Below the pieces are notes generated by a model. That model was not told where the DNA came from. It worked only from the letters and a program-made list of their open reading frames with translations, and did not search any database. A stretch of 41,285 nt of DNA from Candidatus Solincola daggyaiensis (GTDB lineage: Bacteria > Actinomycetota > Geothermincolia > Geothermincolales > RBG-13-55-18). The position numbers were made by a program, and so were the translations under genes. The DNA lies in NCBI GenBank assembly GCA_015711825.1, contig JACVJD010000017.1, forward strand, positions 1-41,285, written 5' to 3'. This document shows, piece after piece, positions 1-6,775 of this stretch. The first letter of the stretch is position 1. Every line of letters begins with the position of its first letter.

Positions 1-1
1 G

Positions 2-307
2 CCTAAGTTCACCGGGGGAGACGCGACTGAAGGCGGTGGTGCCTTGGGATATCAGCAAAGAAAAAGCCGCTGTCTTGCGGCATTACAAGATATGCCTGAT
101 AAGGTGGCAAAAATGCGGGGACGAAATCGTTTTCAAGGGCCTAGAAACATCATTTCCACAGAGGAAAAAGTTTTGCGAGAAAAATTAGTAACCAAATCAA
201 GCCATTTTGAAAAGTCATTGTGCAATATCCATGAATCAAGCATATTTTGCTGTCATAAGTTTTACCAATCGCGCCAATATAAAGCCAATGTGTGCGATTA
301 CAGTTGA
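2..307 (+). CDS. possible 3' end of an unrecognised gene, cut by the left edge
   Basis: A reading frame open from the left edge runs 101 codons to a TGA. Its product is rich in Lys, Arg, Ser and Cys and matches no family I recognise. A TTG at 44 could start it internally, but no convincing ribosome binding site precedes it. It lies in the more A/T-rich part of the window, inside what looks like an integrated element. It could be the C-terminus of an element gene or an open frame that arose by chance. Confidence 0.2.
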   Translation, partial: PKFTGGDATEGGGALGYQQRKSRCLAALQDMPDKVAKMRGRNRFQGPRNIISTEEKVLREKLVTKSSHFEKSLCNIHESSIFCCHKFYQSRQYKANVCDYS

Positions 308-332
308 CATTTGCGCACCGAACTAATATCAT
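304..332 (+). promoter_or_regulatory. sigma-70-type promoter for the hypothetical gene at 401
   Basis: A perfect -35 box TTGACA (304-309) is followed after 17 bases by TATCAT (327-332), close to the consensus TATAAT. This predicts a transcript start near 339, about 60 bases upstream of the ATG at 401. It is the best-matching promoter in the window and sits in the A/T-rich element. Confidence 0.7.
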
Positions 333-400
333 AGTGCCAGAAACAAATTAGTGGTCACAAAATTGATGGTTTGCCTATCGTTGAGAAGAGGTGGAGCTTA

Positions 401-1051
401 ATGAAAGGCAAATATCTAAAGGCGCACTTAGTACTAAAGCGTTGGGGAAAGACAATACCAATAGCATTTCTTATCGATGCAACCCGTCCAGCGTATCCTA
501 CCGCGGTCTACGAGATAGATACTTTCAGGTCTCTGATGGGGAAGAAGATAACAAGTCCTCGGCCGCTTAAAGCGAACGCCTACAGCTTTGCGCATTTAGA
601 GAGCGTAAAGGGAGATATCATATCGGATAAAATTACGCAGACGGGGGAGGAAGCGGGCGAGTTTGCCGCAAAAATCCTCAGCTTGGCGGTTCCCATATCG
701 GAAGAAGAGTATCAACAAGAGCTTGAAAAAATAATCTGGCCAAGCCTTGCTGGCCAACCTAAGGGCGCTGAGCCAGGGGGGGGTGGCAAAGAGCGTAAGA
801 AACCAGCAGCTGAAAGCGGCAAGGATATGGGAGAAATAGCTACTGAGGTACAGAAGCGGGTCTCGCAGAAGAGTGCCAAGAATGGTTCGGAAAATGGGAG
901 AACTAACGAGGAAAGCGAAATTACGCCACAAGCCCCTCCACTCCCTGAAGATATGAGACGGATATTGGCGCTCGAGCTTATTGACAGCGCGGAGCGCATG
1001 AACAACGAAGCGCTTAAATTGCTGAAAAGCGCGCGATTGCTATTGGAGTAA
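401..1051 (+). CDS. hypothetical protein of the integrated element
   Basis: A 216-residue protein of unknown function. The ATG at 401 is preferred over an upstream in-frame TTG at 371 because AGAGGTGGAG lies just in front of it. The first 110 residues look like a compact domain with a basic N-terminus. Residues about 125-180 are a Gly/Lys/Glu/Ser-rich, probably disordered linker, and the last 35 form a predicted amphipathic helix rich in Leu, Glu and Lys. There is no signal peptide or membrane segment. It is followed by an excisionase-like gene and a recombinase, so it is probably cargo or an accessory gene of that element. Confidence 0.7.
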   Translation: MKGKYLKAHLVLKRWGKTIPIAFLIDATRPAYPTAVYEIDTFRSLMGKKITSPRPLKANAYSFAHLESVKGDIISDKITQTGEEAGEFAAKILSLAVPISEEEYQQELEKIIWPSLAGQPKGAEPGGGGKERKKPAAESGKDMGEIATEVQKRVSQKSAKNGSENGRTNEESEITPQAPPLPEDMRRILALELIDSAERMNNEALKLLKSARLLLE

Positions 1052-1192
1052 GCAGGGCAAAGACTAGGATGAAATGTTTGGATGCGAGAGCAAACTTACA
1101 AGGAAGGGTCGAAGGATTAATAACCCCTTATGGACTACGATACCCTCGCTTTTTCTTAATGGTTTGCTTGGATTAGAAAGGAGGTGAGACAG

Positions 1193-1372
1193 GTGACATT
1201 GCTGACAGCGAAGGAGGTTTCGAGCATCCTTCGCCTTTCCCCAAGCACCGTTTACGATCTGGAACGGAGAGGGGAGTTGCCTTCCGTGAGGATTGGGCAA
1301 AGGATCGTTAGATTCCTGGCGGAGGATATCGAGCGCCTCGTGAGAGAACGTCACTTTGAAAGCGAAAAGTGA
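1193..1372 (+). CDS. excisionase-like helix-turn-helix protein (AlpA/HTH_17 type)
   Basis: A 59-residue DNA-binding protein. The GTG at 1193 is chosen because AAAGGAGGT (1177-1185) lies 7 bases upstream; an earlier in-frame GTG at 1184 overlaps that site. Nearly the whole protein is one winged-helix domain of the excisionase/MerR-like type: 'LTAKEVSSILRLSPSTVY' forms the helix-turn-helix and 'LPSVRIGQRIVRF' the wing. Such proteins bind attachment sites to direct excision, or regulate integrase genes. It lies 124 bases upstream of the recombinase in the same direction, which fits either role. Confidence 0.85.
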   Translation: MTLLTAKEVSSILRLSPSTVYDLERRGELPSVRIGQRIVRFLAEDIERLVRERHFESEK

Positions 1373-1407
1373 GCAGGGGTCCCGGCGGAAGTTGCACACG
1401 CCCCCCA

Positions 1408-1457
1408 GGGTTCCACCTGCTCTATAGAAATAGTAGCACGTCTGGCAGGTGGAACCC
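1408..1457 (+). promoter_or_regulatory. 13-bp perfect inverted repeat between excisionase-like gene and integrase
   Basis: GGGTTCCACCTGC (1408-1420) is repeated as its exact reverse complement at 1445-1457, separated by a 24-base A/T-richer loop. It lies in the leader of the integrase gene (ATG at 1497). It could be an RNA hairpin limiting integrase expression or a two-arm binding site for the excisionase-like protein. No T-run follows, so it is not a standard terminator. Confidence 0.6.
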
Positions 1458-1496
1458 ACCCCTCACTTTTCCAGGAGAACATGAGGTGGCTCCGCC

Positions 1497-2594
1497 ATGG
1501 CTTCTATTCAGAAGAAGTATAGGAAGGACGGGAAGCCAATTTACTATGTGGTTTATTGGATTGCCAATAAGCAAATCTGGAAACGGGCAGGGCAATTGAT
1601 GAGGGATGCAAAGGCCCTCAAGGCCAAGGTCGAATATGAGCTACAGAGAGGGCTGTATTTCGAGCCCTCCAGAGAGCTCTTCTCCGACTACTCGAAACGT
1701 TTCCTGGAGAGCCTCGACGGCAGGGTGAAACCCAACACGCGAGCGGAGTACGAATCGATGCTCAAGCTCTATATATTGCCCTATTTCGGCAAAATCAGAA
1801 TGAACAGGATAAACAAGCAGTTATGCGCACAATTCGTCGAGTACCTGCGAAAAGAGAAAAAGACCTCGGCAACCAACATAAACCACATCGTCAAGGTCCT
1901 CAAAAGAGTCCTGAACCAAGCGGTGGAAGAAGAATATCTGCTTGTTAATCCTGCAAAGGATATAAAACCCCTACGGGTGGAGAAAAAGGAGAGCGAGTAC
2001 TACACCCTCGATGAGATCCACCGTCTCCTAAATGCCGCCGATGACACTTTCTCCAGGGCGTTTTTAGCCCTGGCCTGCCTCGGCGGGCTTCGCGTCAGCG
2101 AAATATCCGGTCTGAAGTGGAAAGACATAGATTTCGAGAACAAGATTGTCCACGTGAGGAGGCAGTATCAGGCGGGCGTCGGTTATCTTTCCCCAAAGAA
2201 CGACGAGGAAAGGGATGTTCCCATGGTCGGGGAACTGCTGGAGATAATGGAAGCGCACATGGCCAGTCAAGGGCAGCACAGGGGAGACGAGGACCCCGTG
2301 TTCTCGAGAAAAGGTGGCCTTCCTTTCACTTCGTACAGAAATTTATACGAGAGGTCGGCGGAAAGGGCAGGGCTCAAACGGATACGTTTCCACGATCTCC
2401 GCCACTCGGCCTGCTCGGCCATGATAACCAGCGGCATGCCGGAGCCCATCGTGCAGAGGATAATGGGACACAAGAGCGCCAGCATGACCAGGCACTACAC
2501 CCATATCCACGCCGAGCAGCTGCGTACGGCGATGAGCAAGTTCGAGGAGGCTTTGAAAGAGATAGATTCCAATAAAGAGCAAGCCGAGTGTTAG
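1497..2594 (+). CDS. tyrosine recombinase / phage-type integrase
   Basis: A 365-residue site-specific recombinase. Residues 1-55 form the arm-binding N-terminal region (AP2-like, 'KPIYYVVYWIANKQIWKRAG'). Residues about 60-145 are the SAM-like core-binding domain and 165-350 the catalytic domain. All catalytic residues are present: R199 ('GGLRVSE'), K234 ('SPKND'), H299 and R302 ('FHDLRH'), H325 ('MGHKS') and the nucleophile Y334 ('RHYTH'). Length and domain order are those of a complete, probably active integrase. The gene ends 85 bases from the 3' end of a tRNA-Val gene, the usual position for an integrase that uses the tRNA as attachment site. Confidence 0.95.
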   Translation: MASIQKKYRKDGKPIYYVVYWIANKQIWKRAGQLMRDAKALKAKVEYELQRGLYFEPSRELFSDYSKRFLESLDGRVKPNTRAEYESMLKLYILPYFGKIRMNRINKQLCAQFVEYLRKEKKTSATNINHIVKVLKRVLNQAVEEEYLLVNPAKDIKPLRVEKKESEYYTLDEIHRLLNAADDTFSRAFLALACLGGLRVSEISGLKWKDIDFENKIVHVRRQYQAGVGYLSPKNDEERDVPMVGELLEIMEAHMASQGQHRGDEDPVFSRKGGLPFTSYRNLYERSAERAGLKRIRFHDLRHSACSAMITSGMPEPIVQRIMGHKSASMTRHYTHIHAEQLRTAMSKFEEALKEIDSNKEQAEC

Positions 2595-2637
2595 AAATCT
2601 GTTAGAAATCACCTTATCGGCGCCTGACAAAGCGAAG

Positions 2638-2680
2638 GCCTGGCCGGGGCGGATATGCCCTCTGGCCAGGCATTTTATAT
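2638..2680 (+). terminator. intrinsic terminator after the integrase
   Basis: GCCTGGCC (2638-2645) and GGCCAGGC (2664-2671) form a perfect 8-bp stem with an 18-base loop, followed by ATTTTATAT. On the plus strand this is a Rho-independent terminator for the integrase transcript. It is directly next to the 3' end of the oppositely oriented tRNA-Val and may also stop that transcript. Confidence 0.75.
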
Positions 2681-2754
2681 GGTGGGCGTTGCGGGATTTG
2701 AACCCACGACCTCCTGCTTGTAAGGCAGGCGCTCTCCCGCTGAGCTAAACGCCC
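2680..2754 (-). tRNA. tRNA-Val (anticodon UAC)
   Basis: The complement folds as a complete cloverleaf with encoded CCA: acceptor GGGCGTT/AACGCCC, D-arm GCTC/GAGC, anticodon stem CCTGC/GCAGG with loop CTTACAA (anticodon TAC, reading GUA/GUG valine codons), and T-arm GTGGG/CCCGC with loop TTCAAAT. The 3' end (2680) points at the integrase gene, which marks it as the probable integration site of the element to the left. A TATATT box (complement of 2790-2795) lies about 35 bases upstream and may be its -10 element. Confidence 0.97.
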
Positions 2755-2978
2755 CGGCGGCGCCCCCGCCTCCAGGCGGGCGCAACATTAATATACCACC
2801 TCGGGGATCAAGAACGAGCCAAGGCCTTCGGCGCCTTTCTCCTCCCTCCCCGCCTCTGCCCACGCTCCCCCGACAAACCGTACCTCTACCTGTCGTTCCT
2901 AAGCTACTTGCTTCCAAATACTGGCTCAAATACCGGCGCCGCGGCCCCGGGAGGTCTTGCGCGCGCCCGGGCTTCGCC

Positions 2979-3695
2979 CTACCCTTTGCCCAGGCCGGTA
3001 ACGGTGTTCAGCATGTCGTTGATCCTCCTGATGAGGTCCCCGGCCTGGACGGACCCCACCCCCATACCGTAAACCCTCACCAGGTTGTATTGCGCTCGGT
3101 AGAGGATCATGCGCCGCTGCGCCTCGATGTCCCCCAGGGCGTGGTACGAGGACTCCAGGGCCAGCATGATCATGTTCCTGCTGGTTATCCCGGGCTCGTA
3201 TTGCAGCGCCTTCTCGAAGGCCTCGCTCGCCTCCCGGTAGTTCTTTTCCTCAAGATAAAGGTCACCCAGGCTGTAGTGGAGGTCGGCGGATTCCGGGTTC
3301 GCCTCTATCCCCCGCAGGGTGAACTCCTTGGCCTCCTCGTGCCTTCCCAGGGTGTCCATGATCCCCGCTCCCACGAAATAGGCGCTCTCGTAGTGAGGGT
3401 CCAGATAAGTGACCAGGATCAGGTACGGGACCAGCTCCGCCTCCTGCGCGAAACTGCCGTAATAGGTGTGATGCAGGGTGTCCGTCTTTATATACATGTT
3501 GTACGCCAGGTACTGCCGGGCCCCTCCGAGGATATCCAGAAGGCTGGAGGCGGAGGGGAAAAGCCTCTGGTCGCCGGCCCCGCTTCCAGCCGGGGTGCGG
3601 TCCAGTCCCCACTGCGACAGAGCGGCTCCCATCACCGCCACGGCCAGCACGAGGACTATCGCCTTTCCGCTGCTCCTTTTCAGGAAATCAGGCAT
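2979..3695 (-). CDS. membrane-anchored tetratricopeptide-repeat protein
   Basis: A 238-residue protein starting at the ATG at 3695, with GGGGGA upstream (a GTG at 3710 is an alternative). It begins with a basic stretch and one hydrophobic helix ('AIVLVLAVAVMGAAL'), an uncleaved anchor or signal peptide. Residues about 75-200 contain TPR-type helical pairs, clearest in 'SADLHYSLGDLYLEEKNYREA'. TPRs mediate protein-protein contacts. It is the last gene of a four-gene minus-strand operon, after an ABC-2 ATPase and permease, so it may be an envelope-facing partner of that transporter. The function is inferred from context only. Confidence 0.85.
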   Translation of the reverse strand: MPDFLKRSSGKAIVLVLAVAVMGAALSQWGLDRTPAGSGAGDQRLFPSASSLLDILGGARQYLAYNMYIKTDTLHHTYYGSFAQEAELVPYLILVTYLDPHYESAYFVGAGIMDTLGRHEEAKEFTLRGIEANPESADLHYSLGDLYLEEKNYREASEAFEKALQYEPGITSRNMIMLALESSYHALGDIEAQRRMILYRAQYNLVRVYGMGVGSVQAGDLIRRINDMLNTVTGLGKG

Positions 3696-3734
3696 ATCTT
3701 CTTCCCCCACGCAATGAGGCCGTATCCATATGAT

Positions 3735-4514
3735 TCACAGGTCCCTGCGCTCGAAAAGCCACGCGCCCAGGTAAAGGAATATGCACGAGAAGATGAGCGC
3801 GATGGCGGCGAGAAGCGCCAGCTCGCCCGCCCCCACCCTGAATACCCTCTCGGAGTGGGCGACGGTCTCGTTGATGTTCATGCGTTCGAGGTTGGGGAGA
3901 AGGTAGTATAAAAACCCGCTTACCCCGCGCAGTAGGGCATGGTTGCCGGAGTCGGTCATGGCTCGGTAGAGGAAGTCCCCCTTGACGTGGCAGACCACAT
4001 AGAAAAGCCCCGTGAACAGCACGCAGACGAGGGGGCTGAAACGAACCGATGCCAGCATGGCCACGGCAGCCAGCACCGTGGCCTCGAGGAAGATGGTGAA
4101 AACGGCCTTGGCGAGCCCGGGGTTGAAGACCCCGAACTTCGCTCCCACCATGACCAGCAGTACGGCCAGGGATACAAAGAGCGCGAACGCCACCACCACC
4201 ATGATTCCGATATATTTCCCCAGGTAGTACTGCCATCTGCGCACCGGCCGGGAGAGGGTATTGTAAATGGTGCGGCGTCCCAGCTCTGCGGGGATGATGG
4301 TGGAGGCCAAGATCACCGCCAGGAGGAACGCCATGATGCTGGTGAGGCCCAGGGCGGCTTCCCGCAACAGGTCCACTTGCACCCCCACGCTGGCGCTGGG
4401 AAGCATGGGGATGAGAAGCATCAGCAATACGGAAAAGGCGAGGATGGCATAAAAAACCTTGCGGTGCAGAGCGTCCTGCAGCACGCTCCAGGCGAAGGCG
4501 GAAACGGCGTTCAT
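3735..4514 (-). CDS. ABC-2 type transporter permease
   Basis: A 259-residue integral membrane protein. Its ATG (4514) overlaps the TGA of the ATPase gene as ATGA, with GGAGGTGGAGGG as ribosome binding site, so the two are translationally coupled. About six hydrophobic segments are visible, including 'VFYAILAFSVLLMLLI', 'LTSIMAFLLAVILAST', 'IMVVVAFALFVSLAVLLVMV' and a C-terminal helix ending in basic residues. The 'ELGRRTIYNTLSRPVRRWQYYLGKY' region (residues about 78-102) is typical of ABC-2 permeases, where the cytoplasmic coupling helix contacts the ATPase. The substrate is not evident. Confidence 0.9.
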   Translation of the reverse strand: MNAVSAFAWSVLQDALHRKVFYAILAFSVLLMLLIPMLPSASVGVQVDLLREAALGLTSIMAFLLAVILASTIIPAELGRRTIYNTLSRPVRRWQYYLGKYIGIMVVVAFALFVSLAVLLVMVGAKFGVFNPGLAKAVFTIFLEATVLAAVAMLASVRFSPLVCVLFTGLFYVVCHVKGDFLYRAMTDSGNHALLRGVSGFLYYLLPNLERMNINETVAHSERVFRVGAGELALLAAIALIFSCIFLYLGAWLFERRDL

Positions 4515-5446
4515 CCCTCCACCTCCCATCCCTGCTTCCCTATCCTGCGCACGAAGAACTCCTCCAGCGAGAGGCGCCTGCTCCTCACCTCCGCGATGGA
4601 CGCCCCGGCCTCGAGCAGTGACGCCAGGGCAGCGTTGAGATCGTCCCTGGGCACCAATAACCTCTTGCCCTCTCCGCCCTCTGCCCAGGAGGCGGTGGGT
4701 GGGATGGTAGCCATCGACTCAGGCACCGGCTTCCCCAGCAACACCTCGCACTCCCCTTCTTCCTCCAGCAACTCGGCCAGCGCGCCCGAGGCCACCTCCC
4801 TTCCTTTATGGATTATGATCACCCGGTCGCAGATCTCCTCGATCTCGGACAGCTGGTGCGAGCTCAACAGGATGGTGGTGCCGCCCGAGCTCAGGGACTT
4901 GAGCATATCCCGCACCTGGAGCTTTCCCAGGGGATCGAGTCCGGAAGAGGGCTCGTCGAGTATCAGCAGCTCCGGCTCCGCCAGAAGCGCCTGGGCAAGG
5001 CCTATGCGCTGCAACATTCCTTTGGAAAACTTATCCATGGTAATGTCCGCCTCGTCTTCCATGCCCACCAGGTTGAGGAGATAGGATATGCGGGGACGGG
5101 CGGCGGAAGCCTCCATGCCGGCCAGCCTGCCGTAATAGAGGAGCAGCTTGCGCGGGGTAAGGTAGAGGTCGAAATAGGGCTGCTCGGGCAGGAAGCCTAC
5201 CTTGCGGCGCGCCTCCACGGCGCCTCCGTCGCGCCCGAAGATCCTTATGCTCCCGGAGTCGGGGCGAGCCAGGCCCATCACGCACTTGAGGGTGGTGGTC
5301 TTGCCCGCCCCGTTGGGTCCCAACAGCCCCACCACGCTGTTGCGGGGGACGCTGAAGCCGAGCCCGGAGAGGGCCTGGCGCCTCGGCCCGCCCGGCCTGG
5401 TCGCGTAGCTTTTCCACAGGTCCTCGACGGATAAGACCGCTTCCAT
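4511..5446 (-). CDS. ABC transporter ATP-binding protein (ABC-2 export type)
   Basis: A 311-residue ATPase. The ATG at 5446 is preferred over a GTG at 5488, whose extra 14 residues look non-native. All nucleotide-binding motifs are intact: Walker A 'GPNGAGKTT' (43-51), Q-loop Q89, signature 'SKGMLQ' (141-146), Walker B 'LLILDEP' (160-166) and H-loop His197 ('SSHQLS'). The C-terminal 90 residues form the small alpha/beta domain seen in DrrA/CcmA-like export ATPases. It should power the overlapping ABC-2 permease in export of a lipid, glycan or peptide. Confidence 0.95.
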   Translation of the reverse strand: MEAVLSVEDLWKSYATRPGGPRRQALSGLGFSVPRNSVVGLLGPNGAGKTTTLKCVMGLARPDSGSIRIFGRDGGAVEARRKVGFLPEQPYFDLYLTPRKLLLYYGRLAGMEASAARPRISYLLNLVGMEDEADITMDKFSKGMLQRIGLAQALLAEPELLILDEPSSGLDPLGKLQVRDMLKSLSSGGTTILLSSHQLSEIEEICDRVIIIHKGREVASGALAELLEEEGECEVLLGKPVPESMATIPPTASWAEGGEGKRLLVPRDDLNAALASLLEAGASIAEVRSRRLSLEEFFVRRIGKQGWEVEG

Positions 5447-5494
5447 CCTCTTCTCCCACCTTCCCTTCGGCACCTGTCCGGGGAACACCCGCTC

Positions 5495-6229
5495 TTACGG
5501 CGAGGCTTTTTCCTCCACCACCAGGGTCAGGTTGTCGAACCATGCCCTTCCCTGGCCGAAAACCACCGCCTGCACGTAAACCCCGGTGGCCTGCGGCGGT
5601 ATGTACAGGCGCACGGCCTGCGGCGTCCATCCGCTCGAGCCCGCCACGCCGGGCGAGAAGGCGAATTCGGCTCGCTTCTGCCCATCCTCCACGTACTCGT
5701 AAACCGCCGCGAGATAGGCCCCGCCCTGGACAAGCTCGGTCCGCACGTATCCCTCGACCACCACGTCATGGTCCAGGGGCAGTTCGCTCACCATGGTGAT
5801 CCAGCCCGCCGCCTGCGCCGGGGCATCGCCGGCATAGACGGCGGCACAGGAGAATCCCTCGTAGGCCTCGCCCTCCTCGCGGTAGGAAACCGCCCCCTGG
5901 GGGCTGAAGATGCGCAGCCAGCCCGGGACATATTCCCTCGTCCCCACCTCGAAGCCGTAATTGGGTATGAGATTGGTGCCCAAGGGCACCTCCGACGCGA
6001 GGTGGCCTTCCTCCTCCGTATGCCGGTGTCGGTGCCCGTCCTCGTCGCCCGCGTGGTCCTGCTCCGGCTCCGTTCCCGCGTGAGCGTGCTCCTCCTCGCC
6101 ATGGGCGTGGCTGTGCGCCTCGCCGGCGGGAATTCCCACCACCACCTCCCTCCTCACCAGGTACTGAAAGGGCAGCGAGATGGCGAGCAGCAGCGCGGCG
6201 ACGCACGGCAAAGCCCATTTACCGGCCAT
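5495..6229 (-). CDS. membrane-anchored His-rich protein with a carbohydrate-binding-type jelly-roll domain
   Basis: A 244-residue protein, start ATG 6229 with GAGGCGG upstream. A hydrophobic helix ('ALPCVAALLLAISLPFQYLV') anchors or exports it. Residues about 38-75 are extraordinarily rich in His, Glu and Asp ('HSHAHGEEEHAHAG', 'DGHRHRHTEEEGH'), a likely metal-binding segment resembling those of zinc transporters and metallochaperones. Residues about 80-240 look like a CBM4/9-type beta-sandwich ('NLIPNYGFEVG' at its start and 'GRAWFDNLTLV' at its end). It heads the operon with the ABC-2 transporter; a role in surface glycan or metal handling is inference. Confidence 0.8.
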   Translation of the reverse strand: MAGKWALPCVAALLLAISLPFQYLVRREVVVGIPAGEAHSHAHGEEEHAHAGTEPEQDHAGDEDGHRHRHTEEEGHLASEVPLGTNLIPNYGFEVGTREYVPGWLRIFSPQGAVSYREEGEAYEGFSCAAVYAGDAPAQAAGWITMVSELPLDHDVVVEGYVRTELVQGGAYLAAVYEYVEDGQKRAEFAFSPGVAGSSGWTPQAVRLYIPPQATGVYVQAVVFGQGRAWFDNLTLVVEEKASP

Positions 6230-6775
6230 GAACCCGCCTCGGGACGCCTCTTCCCCTGCCCTTCTCACTCTCTCACCTCGAGTCCTCGAAACCAAAGGCG
6301 GCCGGCGCTTTTCGGGCGTTCAGAATATCTACCATTTTTTATCCCCATCCGGCCGTATCGTCTTCTCTTCTTCCCCTTGTCTCCAGCTGCCGGCGTTATC
6401 TCGCCGACTTTGATATGATATCGACCCCTTATCCACTGAAATCGGGCGCTTTATACGACCAGGATCCACGGTCCTGGTGACGGGAAAAACCCACTGGGAG
6501 TCACGCTCATCACCTCCCAGGAAAAAGGTCTCTCCAAACAGCGTAAACGGCATAAGCCGCTAATTGCTTTAGACGCAATTCGAGAGGTCCGCGGTTCGAT
6601 ATGCGGGGTGGAAGCCGCGCCTCGCGAACGCCACCGCTATGAAAAGAGGGGTTGAGATCCACCCTTATGGAAGGGTAGCGGGTTCGCTTTCGCTTCCTGT
6701 CGCGGGCTTACACCTCGCAGCACGGCTATGGGGCAACGTCCCGTCGTTCTATTGCCGGAACGCGCGCGGCGATGT
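6230..6775. other. 546-base region without a supported gene
   Basis: It separates two minus-strand genes. A small hairpin (ACCAGGA 6458-6464, TCCTGGT 6472-6478) is visible. On the minus strand GGGAGGTG lies 6-8 bases before a GTG at 6504 that opens a 17-codon frame ending at 6451; this could be a leader peptide but has no other support. I see no tRNA, known riboswitch or credible longer coding frame. The promoter of the 6229 gene probably lies here. Confidence 0.4.

Noticed and set aside
1408-1460. Similarity of the inverted-repeat arm to the T-arm of tRNA-Val (shared GAACCCAC), as a possible attachment site copy
   Set aside because: Only 8 bases are shared and the neighbouring tRNA bases do not match, which is too little for an att repeat.
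2675-2929. 84-codon minus-strand frame covering the tRNA-Val
   Set aside because: It reads through the tRNA gene and has low-complexity Gly/Arg content, which marks it as a chance frame.
6451-6504. 17-codon minus-strand frame with a good ribosome binding site and an overlapping hairpin, a possible leader peptide
   Set aside because: There is no run of regulatory codons, no terminator T-run and the next gene is 220 bases away, so attenuation cannot be supported.
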